From NCBI GenBank assembly GCA_963714145.1, contig OY970235.1, positions 2,914,001 to 2,978,000 of the forward strand: 64,000 nt of DNA, in the 5' to 3' direction. The notes beneath the pieces were generated by a model. That model saw only the letters and a program-made list of their open reading frames with translations, was not told the origin of the DNA and did no database searches. Of this stretch, positions 1 to 7,991 are shown one piece after another (the stretch's first letter is position 1; every line of letters begins with the position of its first letter). Both the position numbers and the translations under genes were made by a program. The stretch comes from JBBWZH01 sp035544115. Its GTDB lineage: Bacteria; Actinomycetota; Actinomycetes; Mycobacteriales; CADCTP01.

Positions 1-107
1 CCGTCGAAGCGCAGGGCGGACGCGACCAGGTGCGCCACGTTCTCCTCGTCGTCGACCACCAGAACCCGCCGCCGAACCTGGGTCGCCGCGCTGCTCCCCC
101 CGTTCAT
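1..107 (-). CDS. Response regulator, N-terminal fragment (cut by window edge)
   Basis: Only the first 35 codons lie in the window. They begin with an ATG at 107-105 preceded by a good ribosome binding site (GGGAGGC, 117-111 on the minus strand). After a short hydrophilic lead the sequence reads RRRVLVVDDEENVAHLVASA, which is the first beta strand and acidic pocket (DDEE) of a CheY-like receiver domain, most similar to OmpR-type regulators. The output domain is beyond the edge, so the family is not certain. It is transcribed divergently from the ABC transporter operon that starts at 310. Confidence 0.8.
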   Translation of the reverse strand, partial: MNGGSSAATQVRRRVLVVDDEENVAHLVASALRFD

Positions 108-244
108 GTTGCCTCCCGACCGTCACCCTGCCACTGAATCACGCCGATGTGACCGGCGCCGTCGGATGGATCGTCACTGAGCGCGCTGAGCCCCCACTGT
201 GCCTTTCCTGTGGCTCCGCTGTGAACCGGGCGAACGGTCGCCGG

Positions 245-273
245 TTGCCGTCGACCGCCCGCCGTGTCATTAT
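245..273 (+). promoter_or_regulatory. Putative promoter of the ABC transporter/TetR operon
   Basis: A -35-like TTGCCG (245-250) and a -10-like CATTAT (268-273) are separated by 17 bp, in the 202-bp gap between two divergent genes. The spacing is ideal but the -10 matches only four of six consensus bases, so this is a prediction. Transcription would start near 280, about 30 nt before the ATG at 310. Confidence 0.4.
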
Positions 274-307
274 TCCTCGTACGTGGAGTTCTACAGATGA
301 GGAATAA
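270..307. promoter_or_regulatory. Inverted repeat, candidate TetR operator
   Basis: A perfect 9-bp inverted repeat, TTATTCCTC at 270-278 and GAGGAATAA at 299-307, spans from the predicted -10 to just before the ATG at 310. The AT-rich arms stand out against the surrounding GC-rich DNA. The operon it precedes encodes its own TetR-type regulator (1814-2608), so autoregulation through this site is a reasonable inference. The 20-bp spacer is long for a single TetR dimer and could mean two dimers, or an mRNA hairpin over the translation start. Confidence 0.45.
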
Positions 308-309
308 CG

Positions 310-1083
310 ATGGACGCGATCGAGGTACGCGGACTGGTGGTCGAGCGCGGCGGCCGGCGGGTGCTGCACGGCATCGACTGCACGGTCCCGACCGGTTCCG
401 TCACCGGGCTGCTCGGGCCCAGCGGCGGCGGCAAGAGCACGCTGCTGCGGGCGATCGTCGGCGTGCAGCGGGTGGCCGGCGGCACGGTGACCGTGCTCGG
501 TACGCCCGCCGGGTCGGCCAAGCTGCGGCACCAGGTCGGCTACGTCACCCAGGCACCCTCCGTCTACCGGGATCTGACCGCCCGCGGCAACGCCCGGTAC
601 TTCGCCGCGGTGGCGGGGGTCCCGCCGGCCGCGGCCGACGAGGCGCTGCGCGATGTCGGGCTCAGCGGCCAGGCCGACGCGCTGGTGGGCCGGATGTCCG
701 GCGGGCAGGCGGCCCGGGTCTCGCTGGCCTGCGCCCTGCTCGGCCGGCCTCGCCTGCTGGTGCTGGACGAGCCGACCGTCGGTCTCGACCCGGTGCTCCG
801 CCGCGACCTCTGGGCCCTGTTCGGCGAGCTCGCCGCGGCCGGCACCACCCTGCTGATCTCCAGCCACGTGATGGACGAGGCCGGCCGGTGCGAACGGCTG
901 CTGCTGCTCCGGGACGGCCGGATCATCGCGGACGACACCCCGGCCGAGATCCTCCGCGGCACCGGCCGGGATGATCTGGAAGGCGCGTTCCTGCGGCTGA
1001 TCGAGCTGAGCGAGGGCGCCACGACAGCGCAGACAGCAACCGGGAACCCGGTGACCGGAACGACGACGGGAGTGGCGCGATGA
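310..1083 (+). CDS. ABC transporter ATP-binding protein (DrrA/ABC-2 type)
   Basis: This 257-residue protein is a complete single nucleotide-binding domain. Walker A is GPSGGGKST (about residues 36-44), the signature is MSGGQ (near 130), and Walker B is LLVLDEPTVGLDP (149-161) with the catalytic Glu, followed by the H-loop in LLISSHVMDE. It should hydrolyse ATP to power the membrane partner encoded next. The size and the LDEP-GLDP form are typical of ABC-2 exporters such as those for drugs or polyketides. The ATG at 310 follows an AG-rich stretch (GAGGAA) that overlaps the candidate operator. The stop overlaps the permease start in ATGA, so the two are translationally coupled. The substrate cannot be told from sequence. 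Confidence 0.93.
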   Translation: MDAIEVRGLVVERGGRRVLHGIDCTVPTGSVTGLLGPSGGGKSTLLRAIVGVQRVAGGTVTVLGTPAGSAKLRHQVGYVTQAPSVYRDLTARGNARYFAAVAGVPPAAADEALRDVGLSGQADALVGRMSGGQAARVSLACALLGRPRLLVLDEPTVGLDPVLRRDLWALFGELAAAGTTLLISSHVMDEAGRCERLLLLRDGRIIADDTPAEILRGTGRDDLEGAFLRLIELSEGATTAQTATGNPVTGTTTGVAR

Positions 1084-1817
1084 CGACCCGGCCGATGCTG
1101 GCCACCGCGGCGCGGGTGCTCAGCCAGCTGCGGCACGACCGGCGGACGGTGGCGCTGCTGCTGGTCGTGCCGGTCGCGCTGTTGATCCTGTTCAAGTACG
1201 TCTACCAGTCGGCGCCGCCGGTGTTCGACCGGGTCGGCCCGATCATGCTGGGGCTGTTCCCGTTCGTGACGATGTTCCTGGTCACCTCGATCGCGATGGT
1301 CCGGGAGCGGACCAGCGGGACGCTGGAGCGGCTGCTGACCACCCCGCTGCGCAAGTTCGACCTGCTGGCCGGGTACGCGCTGGCGTTCGGCGTGCTCGGG
1401 CTGGCGCAGGCGGGGATCGCGGCGGCGGTGGCGCTCGGGCCGCTCGGGCTGACCGTGTCCGCCGGGCCGGCCGTGGTGGTCACCCTCGCGGTGATCAACG
1501 CGCTGCTCGGGATGGCGCTCGGGCTGTTCCTCTCCGCGTTCGCCAGCACCGAGTTCCAGGCCGTGCAGTTCCTGCCGGCGGCGGTGCTGCCGCAGGTGCT
1601 GCTCTGCGGGCTGCTCGCGCCGCCCGAGCAGATGGGCGTCGCGCTCCGCTGGGCCAGCGACGTGCTCCCCCTCACCTACGCGGTGGACGCGCTGACCGAG
1701 GCCCGCACCGCCAGCACGGTCACCGCCGCGATGACCGCCGACGGGCTGATCGTGATCGGCTGCATCGTGGCCGCCCTCGCGCTCGGCGCCGCCACCCTGC
1801 GCCGCCGTACGCCGTGA
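1080..1817 (+). CDS. ABC-2 type transporter permease
   Basis: This 245-residue integral membrane protein has about six hydrophobic segments. The first is LLLVVPVALLILFKYVY, followed after a short loop by LGLFPFVTMFLVTSIAMVRE. The charged ERTSGTLERLLTTPLRKF segment after the second helix is characteristic of ABC-2 permeases and docks the ATPase. It would form the membrane channel for the ATPase encoded just upstream. Start and stop overlap the neighbours by 4 nt on both sides (ATGA at 1080, GTGA at 1814), so ATPase, permease and TetR regulator are made as one unit. Export of a toxic compound, with the regulator sensing it, is the simplest reading. Confidence 0.92.
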   Translation: MTTRPMLATAARVLSQLRHDRRTVALLLVVPVALLILFKYVYQSAPPVFDRVGPIMLGLFPFVTMFLVTSIAMVRERTSGTLERLLTTPLRKFDLLAGYALAFGVLGLAQAGIAAAVALGPLGLTVSAGPAVVVTLAVINALLGMALGLFLSAFASTEFQAVQFLPAAVLPQVLLCGLLAPPEQMGVALRWASDVLPLTYAVDALTEARTASTVTAAMTADGLIVIGCIVAALALGAATLRRRTP

Positions 1818-2608
1818 CCGGTTCCGCCGATCCGCTGACAGCGAGGACACCACCGTCGCCCTCGACCTCGCCGGTCGCCGGCCCGACCGCCTCCGCGGCC
1901 GGGCCGGCGGCCGGGCTGGCGGAGGGGCCGGGGGCCGGGCCGGGGGCCGGGCCGGGGGCCGGGCCGGCAGCCGGCGGCAGCACCGGGGATGCCGCGGACC
2001 GGGCGTCACGGGGGCGGCGGGCCGGGCGACCGCCCGGGCAGGGCAACACCCGGGAGGCGGTGCTGGACGCGGCCCGGCGGACATTCGCCGCCCGTGGCTA
2101 CGACGCCTCCTCGCTGCGGATGATCGCGGCCGAGGCCGGCGTCGACCCCGGCATGGTGCGGCACTTCTTCGGCAGCAAGGCCGGCCTGTTCCAGGCCGCC
2201 ATGGAGCTGCCGGTGGACGTCGAACGGGTGGTGCCGATGCTGCTCGCGGACGGGCTGGACGGCCTCGGCGAGCGGCTGCTGCGGTTCTTCCTGTCGGTGT
2301 TCGAGTCGACCGGCGACCGCAACCCGTTCATCTCGCTGCTGCGGTCCGCGGTCAGCCATGAGGACTCGGCCCGGCTGTTCCGGGAGTTCCTGACCGACCA
2401 GATCCTCGGCCGGGTCGCCGCCGCGGTGCAGCTGCCGCAGGCCGGACTGCGCGCCTCGCTGGTGGGCAGCCAGATGTCCGGCCTGATGCTGGCCCGGTAC
2501 GTGATCCGGGTGGAACCGCTGGCCTCCGCGGACCCGGAGACGGTGATCGCCGCAGTCGCCCCGACCGTGCAGCGCTACCTCACCGGCGACCTCGGCCTGC
2601 CCCCGTGA
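1814..2608 (+). CDS. TetR/AcrR family transcriptional regulator
   Basis: The protein has 264 residues. The first 75 or so are low complexity (Ser/Pro/Ala/Gly, with a GAGP repeat encoded by 12-bp direct repeats near 1924-1966). A standard TetR DNA-binding domain then starts at NTREAVLDAARRTFAARGY, with the recognition region SSLRMIAAEAGVDPGMVRHF near residues 97-116. The C-terminal half is a typical variable ligand-binding and dimerisation domain. Start GTG overlaps the permease stop in GTGA. It probably represses its own operon, perhaps through the inverted repeat at 270-307. A later start that omits the low-complexity lead is possible, but the 4-nt overlap favours 1814. Confidence 0.9.
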   Translation: MTGSADPLTARTPPSPSTSPVAGPTASAAGPAAGLAEGPGAGPGAGPGAGPAAGGSTGDAADRASRGRRAGRPPGQGNTREAVLDAARRTFAARGYDASSLRMIAAEAGVDPGMVRHFFGSKAGLFQAAMELPVDVERVVPMLLADGLDGLGERLLRFFLSVFESTGDRNPFISLLRSAVSHEDSARLFREFLTDQILGRVAAAVQLPQAGLRASLVGSQMSGLMLARYVIRVEPLASADPETVIAAVAPTVQRYLTGDLGLPP

Positions 2609-2691
2609 CAGGCTGCCGGTGACGGGGCCGACCCGGTGACGGGGCCGACCCGGTGACGGGGGCTGACCCGGTGACGGGGCTGGCCCGGTGA
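2605..2691 (+). repeat. Chain of four overlapping mini-ORFs made of 17-18 bp repeats
   Basis: The gap between the tetR stop and the phosphotransferase start is built from units with a CGGTGAC core at 2617, 2634, 2651, 2669 and 2686. Read on the plus strand, the GTG at 2605 overlaps the tetR stop and opens VTGCR. Its stop overlaps the GTG at 2619 (VTGPTR), then the GTG at 2636 (VTGPTR again), then the GTG at 2653 (12 codons). The stop of that last ORF overlaps the GTG at 2688, the phosphotransferase start. Every junction is GTGA, so a ribosome could terminate and reinitiate along the whole gap. The chain is directly visible; its use in translation is inference. Confidence 0.7.
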
Positions 2692-3710
2692 CCAACCACT
2701 CAGCTGACCAGATGGACCCGCTGCCGGCGGGTTTCGTCCGCAACGTCCGGGGGGCTTTCCGGGCCGCTGGTGAACAGTGGCTGGCGGAGCTGCCGGCGGT
2801 GCTGGTGGCCTACGCGCGCCGCTGGGAGCTGACGCTGGGACGGCCGTACCAGCTCACGTATCACTACGTCGCCGCCGCGACCAGGGCCGACGGCACGCCG
2901 GCGGTGCTCAAGCTGGGCGTGCCGGGCGGGGTCGAGTTCGGCTGGCAGGTCCGGGCGTTGCGGCTGGTGGACGGCGACGGGATGGCCCGGCTGCTGGCCG
3001 CGGACGTCCCGGGCGGCGCGATGCTGCTGGAGCGGGTCGAGCCCGGGCAACGGCTGACCCCGGCGGACGAGTCCGCCGACCCGGCCGCGACCGAAGTGCT
3101 GCTGGACCTGATGCGCCGGCTGCACCGCCCGGTCCCGCCGCCCGACACCCAGCTGCCAACCACCACGCCAGCACCTGAGCCAGCACCCGGGCCAGCACCT
3201 GGGCCGGCACCTGGGCCGGCGGGGATCAGCTTGCCGACTGTGGCCGACTGGGGCCGCGGCTTCGGCCGGCTCCGGGCCAGGCACCGCGGCGGCACCGGAC
3301 CGCTGCCGGCCGCGCTGGTCGACCGGGCCGAGCGGCTGTACGCGGAGCTGGCCGGTTCGCCCGCCGGCCCGCCGGTGCTGCTGCACGGCGATCTGCACCA
3401 CGAGAACGCGCTGCGCTCCCGGCGCGCCGGCTGGCTGGCGATCGACCCGAAGGGCCTGCTCGGCGAGCCGGCCTTCGAGGTCGGCCCGGTGCTGCTCAAC
3501 CCCTGGGACGAACTGCGCACCTGGCCCGACCCGGCCGGCGTCCTGACCCGCCGGGTGCACCAGCTCGCCGACGGCCTGGCCGTGCCCCGGGACCGGGTCC
3601 GGGCCTGGGGCTTCGCCTTCGCGGTGCTGTCGGCGATCTGGACCGACGAGGACGGCGGCGAACCGGACCGGCATTCGCTGGCCGTGGCCGAACTGCTCAG
3701 CGGCCGCTGA
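2688..3710 (+). CDS. Aminoglycoside/hydroxyurea-type phosphotransferase (APH(6)-like kinase)
   Basis: This 340-residue protein has the catalytic loop HGDLHHENAL (near residue 233) and the metal-binding IDPKG about 20 residues later, followed by GEPAFEVGPVLLNPW. That arrangement matches the aminoglycoside 6-phosphotransferase/hydroxyurea kinase family (PF04655), which inactivates streptomycin-like drugs by ATP-dependent phosphorylation. A Pro/Ala/Gly repeat (PAPGPAPGPAPGPAG, about 163-180) is inserted between the lobes and is probably a local repeat expansion. The GTG start is the last link of the mini-ORF chain from tetR, so the gene belongs to the transporter operon. The actual substrate is unknown; a small-molecule kinase unrelated to resistance is also possible. 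Confidence 0.85.
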   Translation: MTNHSADQMDPLPAGFVRNVRGAFRAAGEQWLAELPAVLVAYARRWELTLGRPYQLTYHYVAAATRADGTPAVLKLGVPGGVEFGWQVRALRLVDGDGMARLLAADVPGGAMLLERVEPGQRLTPADESADPAATEVLLDLMRRLHRPVPPPDTQLPTTTPAPEPAPGPAPGPAPGPAGISLPTVADWGRGFGRLRARHRGGTGPLPAALVDRAERLYAELAGSPAGPPVLLHGDLHHENALRSRRAGWLAIDPKGLLGEPAFEVGPVLLNPWDELRTWPDPAGVLTRRVHQLADGLAVPRDRVRAWGFAFAVLSAIWTDEDGGEPDRHSLAVAELLSGR

Positions 3711-3730
3711 GCCCGGCGCCGAGCCCGCCG

Positions 3731-5824
3731 TCAGTTGAGGTTGCGGCGGTGCGATGCCCAGGAGGCGTGCAGGCGGGCGTAGACACCGGGCTGGCTGACC
3801 AGGGTGCTGTGCGAGCCGCGCTGCACCACCCGGCCGGCGTCGACCACGATGATCTCGTCGGCGGCTTCGGCGGTGGCCAGCCGGTGCGCGATCGTGATCG
3901 TGGTCCGGCCCCGGGTGAGCGAGTCGAGCGCGCGCTGCAGCCGCACCTCGGTGGCCGGGTCGACCGCGGAGGTGGCCTCGTCCAGCACCAGCAGGTCCGG
4001 GTCGGCCAGGTAGGCGCGGGCGATCGCGACCAGCTGCCGCTCCCCCACCGACAGCGCCTCGCCGCGCTCCCCGACCGGGGTCAGCACGCCGGCCGGCATG
4101 CCGGCCAACCAGTCGGACAGGCCCAGGTCGACGAACGCGGCGGTCACCTCGTCGTCGGTGGCGGCCAGCTGGCCGTACCGGACGTTGTCGGCGATCGTCG
4201 CGTCGAACAGGAAGCCGTCCTGCGGCACCATCACCACCCGGGACCGCAGCGAGTCGAACGGGACCTCCCGGAGCGGGACGCCACCGACCAGCACCCCGCC
4301 CCGGGTCGGGTCCATCAGCCGGGTCAGCAGCTTGGCGAACGTGGTCTTGCCGGAACCGGTCTCGCCGACCACGGCGACCTTGGTCCGGGGCGCGATCTCC
4401 AGGTCGACGTCGGTCAGCACCTCCCGGCCACGACCGGGGCCCGCCGACGCGGCCGAGACTGAGCCGTTGGCGGCTGACCCGTTGGCGGCTGACCCGTTGG
4501 CCGCCGCGGCAGCGCTGTTGCCCGCTGTGCTGTTGCCCGCTGTCCCGTTGCCCGCTGTGCCGTTGCCCGCTGTGCCGTTGCCCGCTGTGCTGTTGCCTGC
4601 TGTCCCGCCGCTCGCTGTTCCGCCCGCTGGCCCGTTGCCCGTCAGACTCTGGGTTGCTGGGGTCGCAGCTGGTGGGGCGTCCAGGGTGGCCGTGTTGGCG
4701 GGGTAGGCGAAGTGGACGTGTTCGAACCGGACGCCGAGCGGGCCGGGCGGGAGCGGGCGGCCGGCCGGGCCGGGGTCGGTCACGTCCGGCTCGACGTCCA
4801 GCACGTCCAGCACCCGGCGCAGCGAGGCGAGCGCGTTCTGCGCCTCGGTCAGCGCCTCGGTCGAGATCTGCACCGGCTGGATGAACAGCGTGACCAGGAA
4901 CAGGAACGCGACGAGCTGCCCGGCGGTCAGGTCACCGTCCAGGCCGAGCAGCACGCCGACCACGACGACCGCGGCGTTGGCCAGCCCGGCGGCGAGCTCG
5001 CCGGTGGTGAAGACGACGGCGGTCCAGGCCTGGGCGCGGACCGAGGCGCGGTAGTGGTTCTCGATGGCCCGGTCGATCCGGGCCGCGGTGCGCTCCTCCA
5101 CCCCGTACGCGCGCACCGTCTGCGCCCCGACCACCGACTCTGCGACCGCGCCGAGCAGGTCGCCGACCCGCTCCCGGACCCGCTTGTAGGCCTCCGCGAG
5201 CCGGCGCTGCAGCCGCGGCACGGCCCAGGTCAGCGGCACGAAACAGGCGTACACCAGCAGCGTCAGCTGCCAGGAGTAGAACGCCATCAGCACGCTGGCG
5301 ACCAGCAGCTGGCCGATGCTGGCCACCACCAGGATGCCGCCCCACTGCATGAAGACGGACATCTGGTCCACGTCGCTGGTCACCCGGGAGACCAGCGAGC
5401 CGCGCCGCTGCGCCTGCTGGTGCAGCATGGACAGGTCGTGGATGTGCCGGAACGCGCGCACCCGCAGCGCGGCCAGCCCGGTCTCGGTGGTCCGGAACAT
5501 CCGGTAGTTCAGCAGGTACGCGGCGGCGGCGGTGAGCAGCACGGCCAGCGCGCTGAACCCGACCATCCGCTCGATCAGCCCCAGGTCGGCACCGCCGGGC
5601 CGGAGCAGGCCGTGGTCCAGCGTCTGCTGCACGGCCAGCGGGACGACCACCCGGCCGGCGGTCGCGGCCAGCGCCAGCAGCACGGTCACGCCCAGGCCGC
5701 GGCGGAACTCCGGGACCAGCCGGAGCCCGCGGCGCAGCGTCTGGATCGCCCCGGGTGGGCGGGCGGCCCGCCGGGCCCGGCGGCGGCCCAGGCCGCCGCC
5801 CGCGACCAGGCTCGCGCTGGTCAC
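3731..5824 (-). CDS. ABC exporter subunit with consensus ATPase site and an in-domain low-complexity insertion
   Basis: This 697-residue half-transporter has an N-terminal six-helix exporter domain (about 30-330) and a C-terminal nucleotide-binding domain. Walker A is GETGSGKTT (near 486), Walker B is LLVLDEATSAVDP with the catalytic Glu, and the H-loop His is in TITIAHR. The signature is LSVGE rather than LSGGQ. Between the A-loop Tyr (HFAYP, near 372) and the next strand lie about 85 extra residues of Gly/Asn/Thr/Ser/Ala repeats (GNGTAGNGTAG type), absent from normal family members. The GTG start overlaps the stop of the partner gene in GTGA. With that partner it should form a heterodimer whose degenerate site combines the partner's Walker motifs with this LSVGE. 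Confidence 0.9.
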   Translation of the reverse strand: MTSASLVAGGGLGRRRARRAARPPGAIQTLRRGLRLVPEFRRGLGVTVLLALAATAGRVVVPLAVQQTLDHGLLRPGGADLGLIERMVGFSALAVLLTAAAAYLLNYRMFRTTETGLAALRVRAFRHIHDLSMLHQQAQRRGSLVSRVTSDVDQMSVFMQWGGILVVASIGQLLVASVLMAFYSWQLTLLVYACFVPLTWAVPRLQRRLAEAYKRVRERVGDLLGAVAESVVGAQTVRAYGVEERTAARIDRAIENHYRASVRAQAWTAVVFTTGELAAGLANAAVVVVGVLLGLDGDLTAGQLVAFLFLVTLFIQPVQISTEALTEAQNALASLRRVLDVLDVEPDVTDPGPAGRPLPPGPLGVRFEHVHFAYPANTATLDAPPAATPATQSLTGNGPAGGTASGGTAGNSTAGNGTAGNGTAGNGTAGNSTAGNSAAAAANGSAANGSAANGSVSAASAGPGRGREVLTDVDLEIAPRTKVAVVGETGSGKTTFAKLLTRLMDPTRGGVLVGGVPLREVPFDSLRSRVVMVPQDGFLFDATIADNVRYGQLAATDDEVTAAFVDLGLSDWLAGMPAGVLTPVGERGEALSVGERQLVAIARAYLADPDLLVLDEATSAVDPATEVRLQRALDSLTRGRTTITIAHRLATAEAADEIIVVDAGRVVQRGSHSTLVSQPGVYARLHASWASHRRNLN
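4464..4640. repeat. Minisatellite inside the ABC nucleotide-binding domain
   Basis: Short direct repeats of 15 bp (a GTTGCCCGCTGT core) run through about 4500-4620, flanked by GTTGGCGGCTGACCC repeats at about 4468-4500. They keep the reading frame and encode the GTAGN and GSAAN repeats of the exporter. Such arrays expand and contract by slippage, so copy number may vary between strains or in the assembly. Confidence 0.8.
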
Positions 5825-7761
5825 GCGGCGCCCTCGGCATCCGCGTCGTCGTCGCCGGGCTCGCCGCCCGCGGCGGCCTTGCCGGACGGCACCGTGGCCG
5901 GCTTCCCGGCGGGCTTGCTGCCGCCCTTGCCGGGGCGGGCCCGGCTGCCGGCGGCGAGCGCGGCCCGGTTCCGCCGCCGCTCCTGATCGGCCTCGTCGTA
6001 GGCGAGCACCAGGTGCGCGTAGCCGGGGGTGGTGGTCAGCAGGTCCTGGTGCGAGCCCTGGCCGACCACCCGGCCCCGCTCGACGTAGACGACCTCGTCG
6101 GCGAGCGCGATCGTGGACCGCCGGTAGGCCACCACGACCACGGTGGCGGCCAGGTCGGCCGACCGCAGCCCGCCCAGGATGGCCGCCTCCACAGACGCGT
6201 CGACGCTGCTGGTCGCGTCGTCCAGGATCAGCAGCCGGGGCCGCCGGGCCAGCGCCCGGGCCAGCGCGATCCGCTGCCGCTGCCCGCCGGACAGCGTCGT
6301 GCCGCGCTCCCCGACCCGGGTCGCCAGGCCGTCGGGCAGGGCCCGGACGAACCGGTCAGCCTGGGCCACCGCGAGGGCGTGCCAGACGTCCTCGTCGGGC
6401 AGGTCGGCGCCGAGCGTGACGTTGCCGCGGACGGTGTCGTCGAACAGGAAGGTGGCCTGGCTGACCACCGCGGCGTGCTCGCTCACCCCACCGCGGGACA
6501 GCTCGCGCAGGTCCGCCCCGTCCAGCAGGACCGCCCCGGACTGCGGGTCGACCAGCCGGACCAGCAGCGAGACCAGGGTGGACTTGCCGCTGCCGGTCGG
6601 GCCGACCACCGCGACCGTCTGCCCGGGGGCGACCTCGAAGCCGACCCCGACCAGCACCGGCGGCGCGTCCTCGGCGTAGCCGAAGGTGACCTTCTCCACC
6701 GAGAGCCGGGCCGGACCGGACCGGACCGGCAGCACCCGCTCGCCGTACGCCTGGCCGCCGGAGGCGCGCAGCACCCGCTGCACCCGGTCCCAGCCGACGA
6801 CCGCGCGGGGCAGGTCGCCGAGCACCCAGCCGATCGCCCGCACCGGCAGCGCCAGCACCGTGAACAGGTAGGCCACGCTGACCAGATCGCCCACGGTGGC
6901 CGCGCCGTCACGCAACCGGATGGTGCCGACCAGCAACACGGTGAGCGTGCCGAAGGTGGGCAATGCCTCCATCATCGGGTCGAAGATCCCGCGCAGCCGG
7001 CCGACCCGGATCATCGCGTCCCGCAGGTCCATCGACTGCCGGGCGAACCGCTCGGTCTCCTGCTGCTCCCGGCCCAGCGTCTTGACCACCAGCGCGCCGT
7101 CGAAGCTCTCGTGCGCCACCCCGGACACCTCGGCCCGCAGCTGCTGCGCGTGCGTCATCCGCGGCGACATCCGGCGCGAGTAGATGAAGTTCAGCATGAA
7201 CACGGCCGGGAACACCACCAGGCCGACGATCGACAGCACCGGGTCGGTCCGGACCAGGGCCACCACCGTGATCACCAGCATCACCACCGCCCCGCAGGCG
7301 AACGGCAGCGGCGCGATCGGGTACCAGGTGGACTCCACGTCCGCGTTCGCGTTCGACAGCAGCGTGCCGGTGGGGTGCCGCTGGTGCCAGGACAGCGGCA
7401 GCGTCAGGTACTGCCGGGTGATCCGGCGCCGGTAGCTGGCCTGCAGCCGGTACTGCATGGTGCCGGCGCCGACCCGGCGGCCGATGATGCCGACCACCTT
7501 GACCGCGGCCACCCCGATGATCGCCAGCGCCGCGCCGGTCAGTGCCCCGGCGGTGGTATGACCGGAGGCGAAAGCGGGAAGGATGGTGTGGGTGGTCACC
7601 CCGCCGAGTACGAACGCGCTGGCGACGGTCATCCCGCCGAACAGCACACCGCCGGCGACGGCGACCGCGAAGATCCACCGCTGTTCCCGGATGCCAGTGC
7701 CGAGGACCCGTAGACCCCTGGCGAGGACGTCATTGGAAGTCCTCGGCGGCGTCGTCGGCAC
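5821..7761 (-). CDS. ABC exporter subunit with degenerate ATPase site
   Basis: The protein has 646 residues, with a six-helix ABC exporter domain followed by a nucleotide-binding domain. Walker A is GPTGSGKST (near 385) and the signature LSGGQRQRIALARAL is canonical. Walker B, however, reads LLILDDATSSVD, with Asp for the catalytic Glu, and the switch is VAYR, with Tyr for the H-loop His. These are the hallmarks of the degenerate subunit of heterodimeric exporters such as TM287/288. I chose the GTG at 7761 because GGAAGGGAG lies 8 nt upstream; an in-frame ATG at 7854 would add 31 unlikely residues. The stop overlaps the partner start (GTGA). Probable role: drug or lipid export. Confidence 0.9.
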   Translation of the reverse strand: MPTTPPRTSNDVLARGLRVLGTGIREQRWIFAVAVAGGVLFGGMTVASAFVLGGVTTHTILPAFASGHTTAGALTGAALAIIGVAAVKVVGIIGRRVGAGTMQYRLQASYRRRITRQYLTLPLSWHQRHPTGTLLSNANADVESTWYPIAPLPFACGAVVMLVITVVALVRTDPVLSIVGLVVFPAVFMLNFIYSRRMSPRMTHAQQLRAEVSGVAHESFDGALVVKTLGREQQETERFARQSMDLRDAMIRVGRLRGIFDPMMEALPTFGTLTVLLVGTIRLRDGAATVGDLVSVAYLFTVLALPVRAIGWVLGDLPRAVVGWDRVQRVLRASGGQAYGERVLPVRSGPARLSVEKVTFGYAEDAPPVLVGVGFEVAPGQTVAVVGPTGSGKSTLVSLLVRLVDPQSGAVLLDGADLRELSRGGVSEHAAVVSQATFLFDDTVRGNVTLGADLPDEDVWHALAVAQADRFVRALPDGLATRVGERGTTLSGGQRQRIALARALARRPRLLILDDATSSVDASVEAAILGGLRSADLAATVVVVAYRRSTIALADEVVYVERGRVVGQGSHQDLLTTTPGYAHLVLAYDEADQERRRNRAALAAGSRARPGKGGSKPAGKPATVPSGKAAAGGEPGDDDADAEGAA

Positions 7762-7991
7762 GCGACATACTCCCTTCCGCCCCCAGCGGGCAGCGCTGAT
7801 CGCTCGGGTGGCGCGACGCGGGCGGCGGCGGGAATCGGGGGCCGCATCCAACAAGATCGACCGGCCACGCCCCGGTCCACCTTACCTGTGATCATGAGCA
7901 TGGCTGACCGTTCTCCAGAACCCGGGTGGGCAGTTTGTCATCGCCCGTCCGGGTGAAGGCTGCGCTGACCGGCTCTATTTAAGGTAGGTCC
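7762..7991. other. Divergent intergenic region
   Basis: The 230 bp separate the exporter pair (minus) from the gene at 7992 (plus). On the plus strand an AT-rich TATTTAAGGTAGG lies just before the GTG at 7992 and supplies its Shine-Dalgarno sequence. I see no convincing -35 element for either direction and no ORF with coding character. Confidence 0.5.

Noticed and set aside
4464..4640. Possible CRISPR array
   Set aside because: Short direct repeats are contiguous, without unique spacers, and keep a coding frame; they are a minisatellite.
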